This document shows positions 49,243 through 58,908 of a DNA stretch of 64,000 nucleotides, in pieces. The first letter of the stretch is position 1. Every line of letters begins with the position of its first letter. The translations under genes and the position numbers were made by a program. The notes beneath the pieces are model-generated. The model did not search any database. It was not told where the DNA came from and saw only the letters and a list, made by a program, of their open reading frames with translations. The stretch is from contig NZ_QRZF01000010.1 of NCBI RefSeq assembly GCF_003464595.1, positions 117,102-181,101 on the forward strand, given 5' to 3'. This stretch comes from Bacteroides intestinalis. GTDB lineage: Bacteria; Bacteroidota; Bacteroidia; Bacteroidales; Bacteroidaceae.

Positions 49243-50150
49243 TTTTCCCCTTCTTTATTTTCATACAAACTATCTATAATGCCATCCGCCAATCCAATCA
49301 CCGGAACATGTATATATTCGGAACGTACCACCTTGGCAATAGTCAGAAAGATTTCGGCAGCAGGAACTATAACATCTGCACGGTCAGCTTTCAAACTAAA
49401 TGTATCCATACGCCGTTCAGGTGTCAAAGGCACCAGTTTATCATACAGAGTTTGCAATGAAGTGACGGGTAAACGCAGTTTCTTCTTATCTTTCTTCTCC
49501 GCCAATCGATAGAGCTTATTGATATTGCCACCGGAACCGATGATATTCACCTCTCCCAAACCTTCAGTCAATCGCTCCAGATCATCATGCATTTGTCCCC
49601 ACACCTCCTCGCGGACCGCACCACTAAGCATACGTACCGTACCAATGTTGTAAGACAGGGAATGTTGCAGTTCTCCGTCAACCAGCAGGTTGATCTCAGT
49701 GCTGCCACCACCGACATCTACATAGATATAATTACCTGTACGGTCGGCCATACACTCGATATGGTTGTTGTAGATCATTCTAGCTTCTTCCTGACCGTCA
49801 ATGACTTCAATAGAGATACCGGTATCTTTCAATATCTTCTTGATAATGGATTTCCCATTACGGGCATCCCGCATGGCCGAAGTGGCACAGGCACGGTAAT
49901 CCGTCACATCATAAATCTTCATCAGTTGGCGGAAAGCCTTCATTAACCGGCGTAGCTTTACAGCCTTCGTTTCGGACACTTCACCTAAAGAAAACACATC
50001 GAAACCAAGCCGTAATGGCACACGAAGCAACAAAACTTTTGAGAGACGCTTGTTCAATACAGTCTCGTCCTCTTTTACTTTCTTAATTAAAAGCCGTACG
50101 GCATTAGAGCCTATATCAATGGCGGCATAGCAAGTATGAGTAGTTGGCAT
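49239..50150 (-). CDS. Ppx/GppA family phosphatase (exopolyphosphatase)
   Basis: A 303-aa protein with the actin-like fold: AAIDIGSNAVRLLIKKV at the N-terminus and VDVGGGSTEINLLVDG at the second phosphate loop. It has only the catalytic core, without the C-terminal HD-like domains of E. coli Ppx. It starts 2 bp after ppk1, which argues for polyphosphate rather than pppGpp as the main substrate, though both are possible. It overlaps the end of the convergent tamB-like gene by 4 bp. Confidence 0.92.
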   Translation of the reverse strand: MPTTHTCYAAIDIGSNAVRLLIKKVKEDETVLNKRLSKVLLLRVPLRLGFDVFSLGEVSETKAVKLRRLMKAFRQLMKIYDVTDYRACATSAMRDARNGKSIIKKILKDTGISIEVIDGQEEARMIYNNHIECMADRTGNYIYVDVGGGSTEINLLVDGELQHSLSYNIGTVRMLSGAVREEVWGQMHDDLERLTEGLGEVNIIGSGGNINKLYRLAEKKDKKKLRLPVTSLQTLYDKLVPLTPERRMDTFSLKADRADVIVPAAEIFLTIAKVVRSEYIHVPVIGLADGIIDSLYENKEGEN

Positions 50151-50152
50151 TA

Positions 50153-52228
50153 TTAATAATATTTATATAATTCTTCTTGTGAACGGAACGGCTCACCGCT
50201 TCCATCTTCTCCCATCCAGGGACGATTCTCCCCTGTCCCATCTACAACACTTCCCTGGCAAGTATCGCGTAAACCGAAATCTATAACTTTCCACAGGTCT
50301 TCTTTGATCCGGGCATCGTAGACAGGAGTTATCACTTCTATACGATTATCGAGATTGCGGGGCATCCAGTCCGCTGAACCGATAAATGTCTTATTCTCAC
50401 CACCGGCAGCAAAGATGAAGATGCGTGAATGTTCCAGATACCGGTCGATAATACCACTGATATGGATAGTATCACTTATTCCGGGAATCCCCGTTACCAG
50501 AGAACAATTTCCACGCACCAACATATCTACAGGTACTCCGGCAGCCGAGGCTTCATATAGCTTCTTGACAATAGCAGAATCCGTTATATGGTTCACTTTC
50601 ACGCGAATATACGCCGGACGCCCTGATTGCCGGTTCTTTATTTCATCATTAATCAGGCGAATAAAGCGTAGTTTCATTTCATTGGGAGATACCAGTAATT
50701 CTTTGAAATGAACAGGTGAATAAGGCTTCTCTATAAAAGTGAATACAGAATTTACCTCACGTACTACGGAATGGGACGCCGTCATCAGCATATAATCCGT
50801 ATACATGCGTGCATTTCCCTCATGGAAATTTCCTGTACTGATACAAGCAATATCACTTCCCGTCTTCATTCCGATATGGGTTATTTTGGAATGGACTTTC
50901 AGCCCTTCCACCCCAAAAATCACATGAATGCCTGCATCCTGCATCTTTTTGGACCAATCGATATTGGATGCTTCATCAAAACGTGCCAGAAGTTCGATAA
51001 CTACAGTCACCTTCTTACCGTTTCGTGCAGCACAAATCAACGCTTTCACCACTTTAGAGTCTTTTGCCAGACGGTAAAGAGTCGTCTTTATACTCTTGAC
51101 ATCCTTACTAAGAGCCGCCTCCTGAAGTACACGGATATAGTAATCAAAACTATGAAAAGGTACATGGATATATCTGTCCTGCTTCTGAATAAGACGCAGC
51201 AAACTCACATTCTCTTTCAGTTCCGGCTTCAATATGGGAAGCCAGCGCGGATATTTCAAATCGCAACGCCCGCAATCGGGAAAAGCCATCAGGTCTTTAT
51301 GATTATGATAACGCCCTCCGCCAAGTACAGTATCCAACTTATCCAGATTCAGGCGATTCATCACCCTCTTTAGTAAATCCTTTGGCATCTCCGCATCGTA
51401 GATAACCCGCAGGGCATCTCCTTTTTTACGGCTCTTTACCGCCTTCGAAATCTTCTGAAGCGTGCCATTGCGCAGGTCATTATCTATCTCCATTTCAGCA
51501 TCTTTCGTAAACTTGAAAGCATACGCCTCGAAGCAATCGTATTCCATACCGGAGAAAATCATCGGCAAGCAAAAACGGATCACATCATCCAGATACATCA
51601 GATAACTGCGTTCTTCACGATCAGGCAGACGAACGAAACGTCCGCAAACAGAAACCGGAAGCTCTATCAGAGCATAATCGGTACGAGACGGTAACTTCCG
51701 TGTAGCAGATACCTTCCGAGCTTCGGAAACTTGCATTTTTACAGCAAGATAGATATTCTCATCCGTTGCTTCCGTCAGTTGTTTCACGGCAGAAAGCCAA
51801 ACGGGACTGACAAAACCACTGAGCTGACGGCGGAAGAAGTCACTGACGAAAGTTTGTTGTTCTTCATCCAGTTCATTTTCCTTTAGAAGAAAGATGTTCT
51901 CTTCACGCAAGCGGTCGGTCACTTCATGGATAGTCCGTTCATACTCTTTGGCATACCTGTTATTCAGTTTGTTGATTTGCTTGATAAGCTGCTTGGCACG
52001 TTCGCTTTCCGAGCGCAAACTTCTATCCTCACACTCAGCTATGCGACTGAGGGTTGCCATACGTACACGGAAAAATTCATCCAGATTATTCGAGTAAATT
52101 CCAAGAAAGGAAAGTCGCTCAAGTAAAGGAACGTTCGGTTTCATCGCTTCCTGCAAGATACGACGGTTGAAATACATCCAGCTTAAATCACGATCTATAT
52201 GTGAAGCAGAGGCTATTTTCTTATTCAT
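50153..52228 (-). CDS. ppk1: Polyphosphate kinase 1
   Basis: Makes inorganic polyphosphate from ATP. The 691-aa protein has the N domain (IDRDLSWMYFNRRILQEA), the head domain and two phospholipase-D-like catalytic domains. The autophosphorylated histidine is expected in LKVHSKITHIGMKTGSD, and the second catalytic domain shows ADWMPRNLDNRIEVITPV. It overlaps the glycosyltransferase gene by 8 bp and precedes the exopolyphosphatase, so synthesis and breakdown enzymes are co-expressed. Confidence 0.95.
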   Translation of the reverse strand: MNKKIASASHIDRDLSWMYFNRRILQEAMKPNVPLLERLSFLGIYSNNLDEFFRVRMATLSRIAECEDRSLRSESERAKQLIKQINKLNNRYAKEYERTIHEVTDRLREENIFLLKENELDEEQQTFVSDFFRRQLSGFVSPVWLSAVKQLTEATDENIYLAVKMQVSEARKVSATRKLPSRTDYALIELPVSVCGRFVRLPDREERSYLMYLDDVIRFCLPMIFSGMEYDCFEAYAFKFTKDAEMEIDNDLRNGTLQKISKAVKSRKKGDALRVIYDAEMPKDLLKRVMNRLNLDKLDTVLGGGRYHNHKDLMAFPDCGRCDLKYPRWLPILKPELKENVSLLRLIQKQDRYIHVPFHSFDYYIRVLQEAALSKDVKSIKTTLYRLAKDSKVVKALICAARNGKKVTVVIELLARFDEASNIDWSKKMQDAGIHVIFGVEGLKVHSKITHIGMKTGSDIACISTGNFHEGNARMYTDYMLMTASHSVVREVNSVFTFIEKPYSPVHFKELLVSPNEMKLRFIRLINDEIKNRQSGRPAYIRVKVNHITDSAIVKKLYEASAAGVPVDMLVRGNCSLVTGIPGISDTIHISGIIDRYLEHSRIFIFAAGGENKTFIGSADWMPRNLDNRIEVITPVYDARIKEDLWKVIDFGLRDTCQGSVVDGTGENRPWMGEDGSGEPFRSQEELYKYY

Positions 52229-53336
52229 ATATCAATTTATAATCATTTATAAAGCCTATTCCTTCTGCTGTTTCTATACAGTTCAGCAACCGCCACTCAC
52301 AACTGCGCACCCAGCTACGGAAATTCTCTTCGGGTTGATACTCACTCCGGGCGAATTCTAACAAACGGTCTACCTCAAAATTATCGGAAATAATACCTGC
52401 TCCGCCGCGTGCCGCATCATAAGCGTTACAATCCTGTTCGATGTGCGCCGGCACCATCAGCAAAGGCTTACCCAGATACATAGCCTCGCAAACGGATTCA
52501 AAACCTGCCGTAGTGGCATACGCCCGGCACCCCGACATATAGCGAAGGAATTTTTCGTCATCCAACTGATGAAATGACAATGTTTCATCCATCCTGCATA
52601 CTTCCGGCTCATCCGGTTTGTCCCAGAAAAAGTGCAAAGGCACTTCAGGGTGCTGCTTATGCCACTGGGAGATACTTTCTCCAAATCCGGCATTAACCAT
52701 ATAGCCATGCACATACTCTCCGAAAGCAGCTTCACAGCAAAGCACTTCGCGCCGCAGCAAAGGCGGTACCACGCGTATATGCGCTTCTTCGTCCGTTTCC
52801 ATCGGACGGAATGAGAGAGCCAGCTTCTCTTTGGCTCCGATACACGTGAGTCGCGTATAAAAACGGAGCATCAGCAGGCTCATGGGATTCTTTTGGGGAA
52901 ATTCAAAATCATGATGCAGGAAAAGATATTGATGGCCGACACTGATCTGCGGTACAGAAGGACGGAAAAAGAGATAAGTCAAGCCTGTCAGCAACTCATA
53001 AAAGTTGATTACGAGATCCGCATCCGTTTCATGGATACGCCGGTGAATATAACAGATGCTACGCAGATAAGCAGGAACCTGCATCAGATTATATGCGATA
53101 CTGCGAGACATACTGACCCGCTTATTGGCAGGCGTAGGCAGAAAGTTCGGACTGAGAAAGCGTTTCACAGGTGCCTGTATGCTGCGGTTGAAGAAACCCG
53201 GCAGGCGACGAGTATTACTCTTCCCCACCAGTACTTCTACTACCTCGTGCCCGTTGCGCCGTAGTATTTCTTCCAGCGTGATGGCTTGCGTCAGATGACC
53301 GCGGCCTTCTCCTTGAACAATAAAAAGAACTTTCAT
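52221..53336 (-). CDS. Glycosyltransferase of the GT-B fold (UDP-glycosyltransferase-like)
   Basis: A 371-aa protein starting MKVLFIVQGEGRGHLTQAIT, the Gly-rich donor-domain pattern of the MurG/MJ1255-type group. The C-terminal half has AYATTAGFESVCEAMYLGKP and LMVPAHIEQDCNAYDA, the nucleotide-sugar site. No signal peptide. It sits between the LpxH-like gene and ppk1. A glycolipid or envelope sugar acceptor is likely; the sugar is unknown. Confidence 0.8.
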   Translation of the reverse strand: MKVLFIVQGEGRGHLTQAITLEEILRRNGHEVVEVLVGKSNTRRLPGFFNRSIQAPVKRFLSPNFLPTPANKRVSMSRSIAYNLMQVPAYLRSICYIHRRIHETDADLVINFYELLTGLTYLFFRPSVPQISVGHQYLFLHHDFEFPQKNPMSLLMLRFYTRLTCIGAKEKLALSFRPMETDEEAHIRVVPPLLRREVLCCEAAFGEYVHGYMVNAGFGESISQWHKQHPEVPLHFFWDKPDEPEVCRMDETLSFHQLDDEKFLRYMSGCRAYATTAGFESVCEAMYLGKPLLMVPAHIEQDCNAYDAARGGAGIISDNFEVDRLLEFARSEYQPEENFRSWVRSCEWRLLNCIETAEGIGFINDYKLIYE

Positions 53337-53381
53337 CTTTATATTTATAATTTAGTAATTTACGATTTATAATTCACGATT

Positions 53382-54167
53382 TTAACTACAGAGGCGCTCT
53401 TCAGGCTTTTCGTTCATCAGCATATCCTCATACCGTAACACTTCCCAATTTCCTTCCTCATCCTCTACGAGTGCCGAAAGAGTTTCCACCCAGTCACCAG
53501 AGTTAAGATAGTGTATATCATCATAATAAGTATTTGCCGGATGATGAATGTGCCCGCAAATAATACCGTCGCATTTACGTGTACGGGCAAACTTCACCAG
53601 TTCCTCCTCAAAATCGGAAATATAAGAAACAGCGGATTTTACTTTTTGTTTAATCGCTTGTGACAAAGAATAATAAGGTTGTCCACGCCGGGCACGATAC
53701 ACATTATAAATACGGTTCAGCCATAATAGAAACGTATATCCCACATCTCCCAACTGTGCCAGCCACTTCATCCGTGTAGTGACAGTATCAAAAATATCTC
53801 CATGCGTCACAAAATAACGCAGGCCGTGACTCTCGTGAATGAAATCCCTTACAATCTTTATATTATAGAATGTCATCGGTGCCAACCCATCCAGGAAATC
53901 ATCGTGGTTGCCACGAACATAGATCACTTCTGTTCCCTGCTTTTCCATCATCTTCATGATAACTTTGAAGAAATCCGTATGCTTTGCCTGCCACTTCCAG
54001 GTGCCGCCTTTGCTCAAGGCCCAGCCGTCGATAATGTCACCATTCAGTATCAATCGCCGGCAGTTGACGGATTTCAGGAAGTTGCTTACTTCAACAGTTT
54101 TTGAGTGAGAGGTACCCAAATGGATATCAGACAACACAATGGTAGAATAAAAAGTACGTAATCTCAT
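53382..54167 (-). CDS. LpxH-like UDP-2,3-diacylglucosamine pyrophosphatase family metallophosphoesterase
   Basis: A 261-aa protein from ATG 54167 (MRLRTFYSTIVLSDIHLG). The calcineurin-like metal motifs are all visible: SDIHLG, NGDIIDGW, RGNHDD, FVTHGD and CGHIHHP. Size and motif order match LpxH-type and related envelope phosphoesterases. It is followed by the glycosyltransferase gene 45 bp later, supporting an envelope lipid role; other phosphodiester substrates are possible. Confidence 0.82.
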   Translation of the reverse strand: MRLRTFYSTIVLSDIHLGTSHSKTVEVSNFLKSVNCRRLILNGDIIDGWALSKGGTWKWQAKHTDFFKVIMKMMEKQGTEVIYVRGNHDDFLDGLAPMTFYNIKIVRDFIHESHGLRYFVTHGDIFDTVTTRMKWLAQLGDVGYTFLLWLNRIYNVYRARRGQPYYSLSQAIKQKVKSAVSYISDFEEELVKFARTRKCDGIICGHIHHPANTYYDDIHYLNSGDWVETLSALVEDEEGNWEVLRYEDMLMNEKPEERLCS

Positions 54168-54297
54168 AGTGTCTGTATTTTTAGTTGCAGGCAAAGGTCA
54201 GTTATTCGTATTACGCCGATATGTAGAAAATATGACAAGTATCTTTCATTTTTTTCGCTGAACTTCCTTATCTTTACCCCTCAAAAGAAACTCTCGT

Positions 54298-55650
54298 ATG
54301 AAAAAGCCCGGAAATATCCTCATTGTCGATGATAACCGCGGTGTGCTCACCGCTGTGCAACTGCTGTTAAAACCCCATTTCGAAAAGATCATCACGCTCA
54401 CTTCACCTGTCACACTTACCTCTGTGTTGCGTGAAGAAACTCCATCGGTGGTGTTACTTGACATGAACTTTACATCAGGCATCAATACCGGAAACGAAGG
54501 ATTATTCTGGTTGCAGGAGATCAAACGCCTTCGTCCCTCCTTGCCTGTGGTTCTTTTCACTGCTTATGGAGATATCGATCTTGCCGTGCGTGGCATTAAA
54601 GAAGGAGCTACGGACTTTATTGTCAAGCCATGGGATAATCAAAAGCTGGTGGAAACCTTACTGAATGCAGCCCAAGCCATTCATAATAAGAATAATGGAA
54701 AAAATGCCTCTCCTGTAACCCCTGCCATGTATTGGGGAGAAAGTCCCATCATGCAGCAACTGCGCTCGCTGGTGGAGAAAGTCGCCATAACCAATGCAAA
54801 TATCCTTATCACCGGAGAAAACGGTACGGGAAAAGAGATGCTGGCACGTGAGATTCATGCACTTTCTTCCCGCCGTACGAAGGAAATGGTTGCCGTAGAC
54901 ATGGGAGCCATCACCGAAAGCCTCTTTGAAAGTGAACTTTTCGGGCATACAAAAGGCTCTTTTACAGACGCATACGCTGACCGTCCCGGTAAGTTCGAAA
55001 CAGCAGACCATAGCACACTGTTTCTCGATGAAATCGGCAATTTACCCTATCACCTGCAAGCCAAACTACTGACCGTATTGCAACGCCGCAGTATTGTCCG
55101 TGTAGGCAGCAACCTGCCTATAGCTGTTGACATCCGTCTGATTTGTGCCACCAACCGCAACCTGAACGAGATGGTACAACGCAATGAATTCCGTGAAGAC
55201 TTGCTTTACCGCATCAATACTATCCATCTTGAAATTCCGCCTTTGCGCGAACGGCCGGAAGACATTCTTCCTCTTGCCGAACGCTTTATAACACGCTTCT
55301 GCAAGCAATATGACAAAGCATTATTACGGCTTTCCGATGCTGCCTGTATCAAATTGAAAACACATCCCTGGTATGGAAATATCCGTGAACTGGAGCATGC
55401 CATAGAGAAAGCAGTCATTATTTGCGACGGCAACGAACTGCCGGCGGAACTGTTCCAGTTGCCTAAGCGTCCCGAAACCTCACGTACCGGAAGCGATGCC
55501 GGTACAGAAGCAGCCACCCTTGAAGAAATGGAACGGAAAATGATACAGAAAGCTCTGGACACCTGTAACGGCAATCTATCCGCTGTTGCCGCACAACTCG
55601 GCATCACCCGGCAGACTCTCTATAACAAAATGAAAAAATTCGGATTATGA
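54298..55650 (+). CDS. Sigma-54-dependent response regulator (NtrC family)
   Basis: A 450-aa protein: receiver domain (1-125) with phospho-acceptor Asp55 in VVLLDMNF, AAA+ domain with Walker A GENGTGKE (173-180) and Walker B LFLDEIG (241-247), and a Fis-type helix-turn-helix (about 410-450, GNLSAVAAQLGITRQTLYNKM). The sigma-54 contact loop reads GSFTDA (220-225) instead of GAFTGA, keeping the Phe-Thr core. It overlaps its kinase gene by 4 bp. Confidence 0.95.
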   Translation: MKKPGNILIVDDNRGVLTAVQLLLKPHFEKIITLTSPVTLTSVLREETPSVVLLDMNFTSGINTGNEGLFWLQEIKRLRPSLPVVLFTAYGDIDLAVRGIKEGATDFIVKPWDNQKLVETLLNAAQAIHNKNNGKNASPVTPAMYWGESPIMQQLRSLVEKVAITNANILITGENGTGKEMLAREIHALSSRRTKEMVAVDMGAITESLFESELFGHTKGSFTDAYADRPGKFETADHSTLFLDEIGNLPYHLQAKLLTVLQRRSIVRVGSNLPIAVDIRLICATNRNLNEMVQRNEFREDLLYRINTIHLEIPPLRERPEDILPLAERFITRFCKQYDKALLRLSDAACIKLKTHPWYGNIRELEHAIEKAVIICDGNELPAELFQLPKRPETSRTGSDAGTEAATLEEMERKMIQKALDTCNGNLSAVAAQLGITRQTLYNKMKKFGL

Positions 55651-57014
55651 AACATTACTACCGATACATCACCGACCGCTACCTTTTCCGTATCGTCATC
55701 TCTCTCCTGTTGGCGGGAGCTGTCACGGTATCCATTATTTATAAAGACCTTCTATGGATCGTCATCTCTTCCTTGCTGCTGCTGACGAGTCTGCGCTGGC
55801 AATGGAAACTGTATCGTCGGCATACGCAGAAGGTCCTGTTTCTGCTCGATGCCATTGAAAACAACGATGCATCCATCCATTTCTCCGAACACGAAGACAT
55901 TCCGGACAACCGTATTGTAAACCAGGCCCTGAACCGCGTTGCTTCCATATTATATAATGTAAAGAGCGAAACGGCACAACAGGAAAAATATTACGAACTC
56001 ATTCTCGACTGCATCAATACCGGTATCCTGGTACTGAACGATGCAGGTGCTGTTTACCAGAAAAATAACGAAGCCCTCCGCCTGTTAGGCCTGGAAGTCT
56101 TCACCCATGTCAGCCAACTTAGCCGTATTGACGCAAATCTTATGGGACTTTTCGCCCATTGCCGCCCCGGAGACAAGTTGCAAACCCGCCTGTCCAACGA
56201 ACGCGGCACAGTCAACCTCTCCATCCGCGTCTCCGACATAACCATCCGTCAGGAGCATTTCCGCATCCTTGCCCTGAATGATATCAATAACGAACTGGAC
56301 GAAAAGGAAATCGACTCCTGGATACGCCTGACCCGTGTACTGACACATGAAATTATGAATTCCGTCACTCCTATCACTTCACTGAGCGATACATTGCTGA
56401 CGCTGATACAAGGAAGCGAAGAATTAAAAGCGAAAAGTGAATCCATCTCTTCCGACAAAGAAACTGCTGACGAGATCCGCAATGGCCTGCACACCATCAG
56501 CACCACGGGCAAAGGACTTCTCTCTTTTGTAGAAAATTACCGCCGTTTCACCCGTATCCCCAAACCGGAACCTTCTTTGTTCTACGTCAAAGGTTTTATC
56601 AACCGCATGGTGGAACTGGCACGGCATCAATATCCTGATTCCCATATCACTTTCCACTCCCACATCACTCCGGATGATCTTATTCTTTATGCAGATGAGA
56701 ACCTTATCTCACAGGTACTCATCAACTTATTGAAAAATGCCATTCAGGCCATCGAAGCAGCAGAAATTCCGGAAGGCATCATCACCTTACACGCTTATTG
56801 CAATGAAAATGAAGCCGTACTCATCGAAGTATCCAATAACGGTCCTGCCATTCCTTCTGAAGTAGCAGAACACATTTTCATACCTTTCTTCACCACAAAA
56901 GAAGGTGGCAGCGGCATCGGATTGAGCATTTCCCGTCAAATAATGCGCCTGTCAGGTGGCAGCCTTTCCCTACATCCCGGAAAGGAAACCATGTTTGTAC
57001 TAAAATTCAATTAA
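55647..57014 (+). CDS. Sensor histidine kinase, partner of the NtrC-type regulator
   Basis: A 455-aa membrane kinase. Two closely spaced N-terminal helices (about 13-48) leave almost no periplasmic loop, so the signal is probably sensed in the membrane or cytoplasm. A PAS-like segment (about 110-210, DCINTGILVLNDAGAVYQKN) precedes the dimerisation helix with His234 in LTHEIMNSVTPI, then the ATPase with N box NLLKNAIQAIE and G boxes GGSGIGLSIS. The pair resembles NtrY/NtrX-type systems. The downstream antiporter gene may be a target, but no sigma-54 site was identified. Confidence 0.94.
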   Translation: MKHYYRYITDRYLFRIVISLLLAGAVTVSIIYKDLLWIVISSLLLLTSLRWQWKLYRRHTQKVLFLLDAIENNDASIHFSEHEDIPDNRIVNQALNRVASILYNVKSETAQQEKYYELILDCINTGILVLNDAGAVYQKNNEALRLLGLEVFTHVSQLSRIDANLMGLFAHCRPGDKLQTRLSNERGTVNLSIRVSDITIRQEHFRILALNDINNELDEKEIDSWIRLTRVLTHEIMNSVTPITSLSDTLLTLIQGSEELKAKSESISSDKETADEIRNGLHTISTTGKGLLSFVENYRRFTRIPKPEPSLFYVKGFINRMVELARHQYPDSHITFHSHITPDDLILYADENLISQVLINLLKNAIQAIEAAEIPEGIITLHAYCNENEAVLIEVSNNGPAIPSEVAEHIFIPFFTTKEGGSGIGLSISRQIMRLSGGSLSLHPGKETMFVLKFN

Positions 57015-57157
57015 GAAAATTTGTAATGAAGGATTATATGAAAAGAAAGTAAAATTCAATCTGAACATTTTACACCTTGCAATTGTTTAAAAATAGACGT
57101 AACTTCGCTTTGCGATAACTAAATCCTTGAATAAACAACTTAAATAATACCTAATTT

Positions 57158-58612
57158 ATGATTTTTACAGCAGAAAACATTCTTTTAATTGGTTCTATCT
57201 TACTTTTCATTAGTATTATTGTCGGCAAGACCGGCTATCGATTCGGAGTCCCTGCCCTGTTACTGTTCCTTGTCGTCGGCATGATTTTCGGTAGCGATGG
57301 TTTCGGACTACAGTTTCATAACGCTAAAGAAGCACAATTTATTGGTATGGTTGCTCTTAGCGTTATTTTGTTTTCCGGCGGTATGGATACTAAATTCAGC
57401 GAAATTAAACCGATTCTTGTTCCGGGTATTGTCCTCTCCACATTCGGCGTATTGCTTACCGCCGTTTTTACAGGATTCTTCATCTGGTGGATCTCCGGCA
57501 TGAGTTGGTCAAATATTTATCTTCCTATCACTACATCCCTACTACTTGCCTCCACCATGTCATCTACTGATTCCGCTTCTGTATTTGCCATCTTGCGTTC
57601 GCAGAAAATGAATCTGAAACATAACCTTCGTCCAATGCTGGAGCTCGAAAGTGGTAGTAATGACCCTATGGCTTACATGCTTACCATCGTACTGATACAG
57701 TTCATACAATCCGGTGGAATGGGTATTGCAGGTATCTTCGGTTCATTCGTTATCCAATTTATAGTAGGTGCGGCTGCCGGATACCTTCTCGGCAAACTTG
57801 CCATCCTCATGCTGAATAAGCTCAACATTGATAATCAGGCCCTTTATCCCATCCTTCTGCTTGCATTTGTATTTTTCACTTTCTCCATTACCGATCTTCT
57901 GAAAGGAAATGGTTACCTCGCCGTTTACATTGCCGGTATTATGGTAGGTAACAACAAGATAATGCATCGCAAAGAGATTTATACTTTCATGGATGGATTG
58001 ACTTGGCTGTTCCAAATCATCATGTTCCTTTGCCTCGGTTTGTTGGTAAATCCTCACGAATTACTCGATATCGCTTTGGTAGCAACACTTATCGGTGTAT
58101 TTATGATTGTTATTGGTCGTCCGCTCAGTGTCTTCCTCTGCTTGCTGCCTTTCGGTAAGAAGATTACAAACCGTTCGCGACTCTTCGTTTCCTGGGTAGG
58201 TTTACGCGGAGCAGTGCCTATCATCTTCGCCACTTATCCGGTAGTAGCGCAAGTACCGGGTGCCGACGTGATCTTCAATATCGTATTCTTTATCACGATT
58301 GTTTCTCTCGTTATCCAAGGTACTACCGTTTCCTTAGCTGCCCGCTTACTGAAACTTTCTACTCCGCTGGAGAAGACCGGTAATGAATTCGGTGTGGAAT
58401 TGCCCGAAGAAATTGATAGTGATCTCAGCGATATGACCGTTACCACGGAGATGCTGGAAGAAGGCGATACCCTGAAGGATATCACTCTGCCTAATGGAGC
58501 ACTCGTAATGATTGTGAAACGAGGCACGGAATTCCTGATACCGAACGGATCGCTGAAATTACATTTGGGAGATAAGTTGTTGCTGATTTCGGATAAGAAG
58601 AGTAGTGATTAA
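57158..58612 (+). CDS. Cation/proton antiporter, CPA1 family, with C-terminal TrkA-C domain
   Basis: A 484-aa inner-membrane protein with about 12 helices. The conserved ASTMSSTDSASVFAIL and LELESGSNDPMAYML motifs hold the ion-binding aspartates, and WVGLRGAVPIIFATYPV is typical of NhaP2/CvrA-type K+/H+ antiporters. The C-terminal 70 residues (LPNGALVMIVKRGTEFLIPN to LGDKLLLIS) form a TrkA-C (RCK-C) regulatory domain. K+ rather than Na+ is favoured by family; it lies 143 bp after the kinase gene and may or may not share its transcript. Confidence 0.92.
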   Translation: MIFTAENILLIGSILLFISIIVGKTGYRFGVPALLLFLVVGMIFGSDGFGLQFHNAKEAQFIGMVALSVILFSGGMDTKFSEIKPILVPGIVLSTFGVLLTAVFTGFFIWWISGMSWSNIYLPITTSLLLASTMSSTDSASVFAILRSQKMNLKHNLRPMLELESGSNDPMAYMLTIVLIQFIQSGGMGIAGIFGSFVIQFIVGAAAGYLLGKLAILMLNKLNIDNQALYPILLLAFVFFTFSITDLLKGNGYLAVYIAGIMVGNNKIMHRKEIYTFMDGLTWLFQIIMFLCLGLLVNPHELLDIALVATLIGVFMIVIGRPLSVFLCLLPFGKKITNRSRLFVSWVGLRGAVPIIFATYPVVAQVPGADVIFNIVFFITIVSLVIQGTTVSLAARLLKLSTPLEKTGNEFGVELPEEIDSDLSDMTVTTEMLEEGDTLKDITLPNGALVMIVKRGTEFLIPNGSLKLHLGDKLLLISDKKSSD

Positions 58613-58619
58613 TATGTGT

Positions 58620-58751
58620 GTACTTTTTCTTTCGTTTGCCCGAAAGAAAAAGATACCAAAAAGAAAGGGCACGGGCTACGTCTACGGTGCTACTCCGATA
58701 CCGCCATGCGCAGACGGGGCTCGAACTCGCTACGCTCAAACAGATCGCCCC
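58620..58751 (+). repeat. Non-coding repeat element, copy facing right
   Basis: Ordered blocks: GTACTTT (58620-58626), GATACCAAA (about 58652-58660), GGTGCTACTCCG (58686-58697) and CGAACTCGCTACGCTCAAAC (58722-58741), the last enclosed by GGGGC/GCCCC. The same blocks recur in the same order on the opposite strand at 58909-59034. More GC-rich than surrounding gaps; the short frames inside are not convincing genes. Confidence 0.65.
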
Positions 58752-58908
58752 TTACCTGCGCCTGACAATATCTCCGCCTGACACACCTACGCCTATGCCC
58801 GAAGGCTGCGCGGTAGAGTGCTGCGCGATATTCCCCCATTTACGCCGCATGGTTTCCCGGCCTCACTGTAGGGGCGTTAAGCGTAGAAAGTGTTTTCGGC
58901 GTTAAGAA
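58752..58908. other. Spacer between the two facing repeat elements
   Basis: GC-rich, with no convincing gene. GCGTAGAAAGTGTTTTCGGC (58881-58900) and the preceding GGGGCGTTAAG may belong to the left-facing element. Confidence 0.4.

Noticed and set aside
58618..58905. 95-aa open frame in the facing repeat region
   Set aside because: It runs through the non-coding repeat blocks with an Arg/Pro/Cys-rich peptide; the same blocks on the other strand are read in a different frame.
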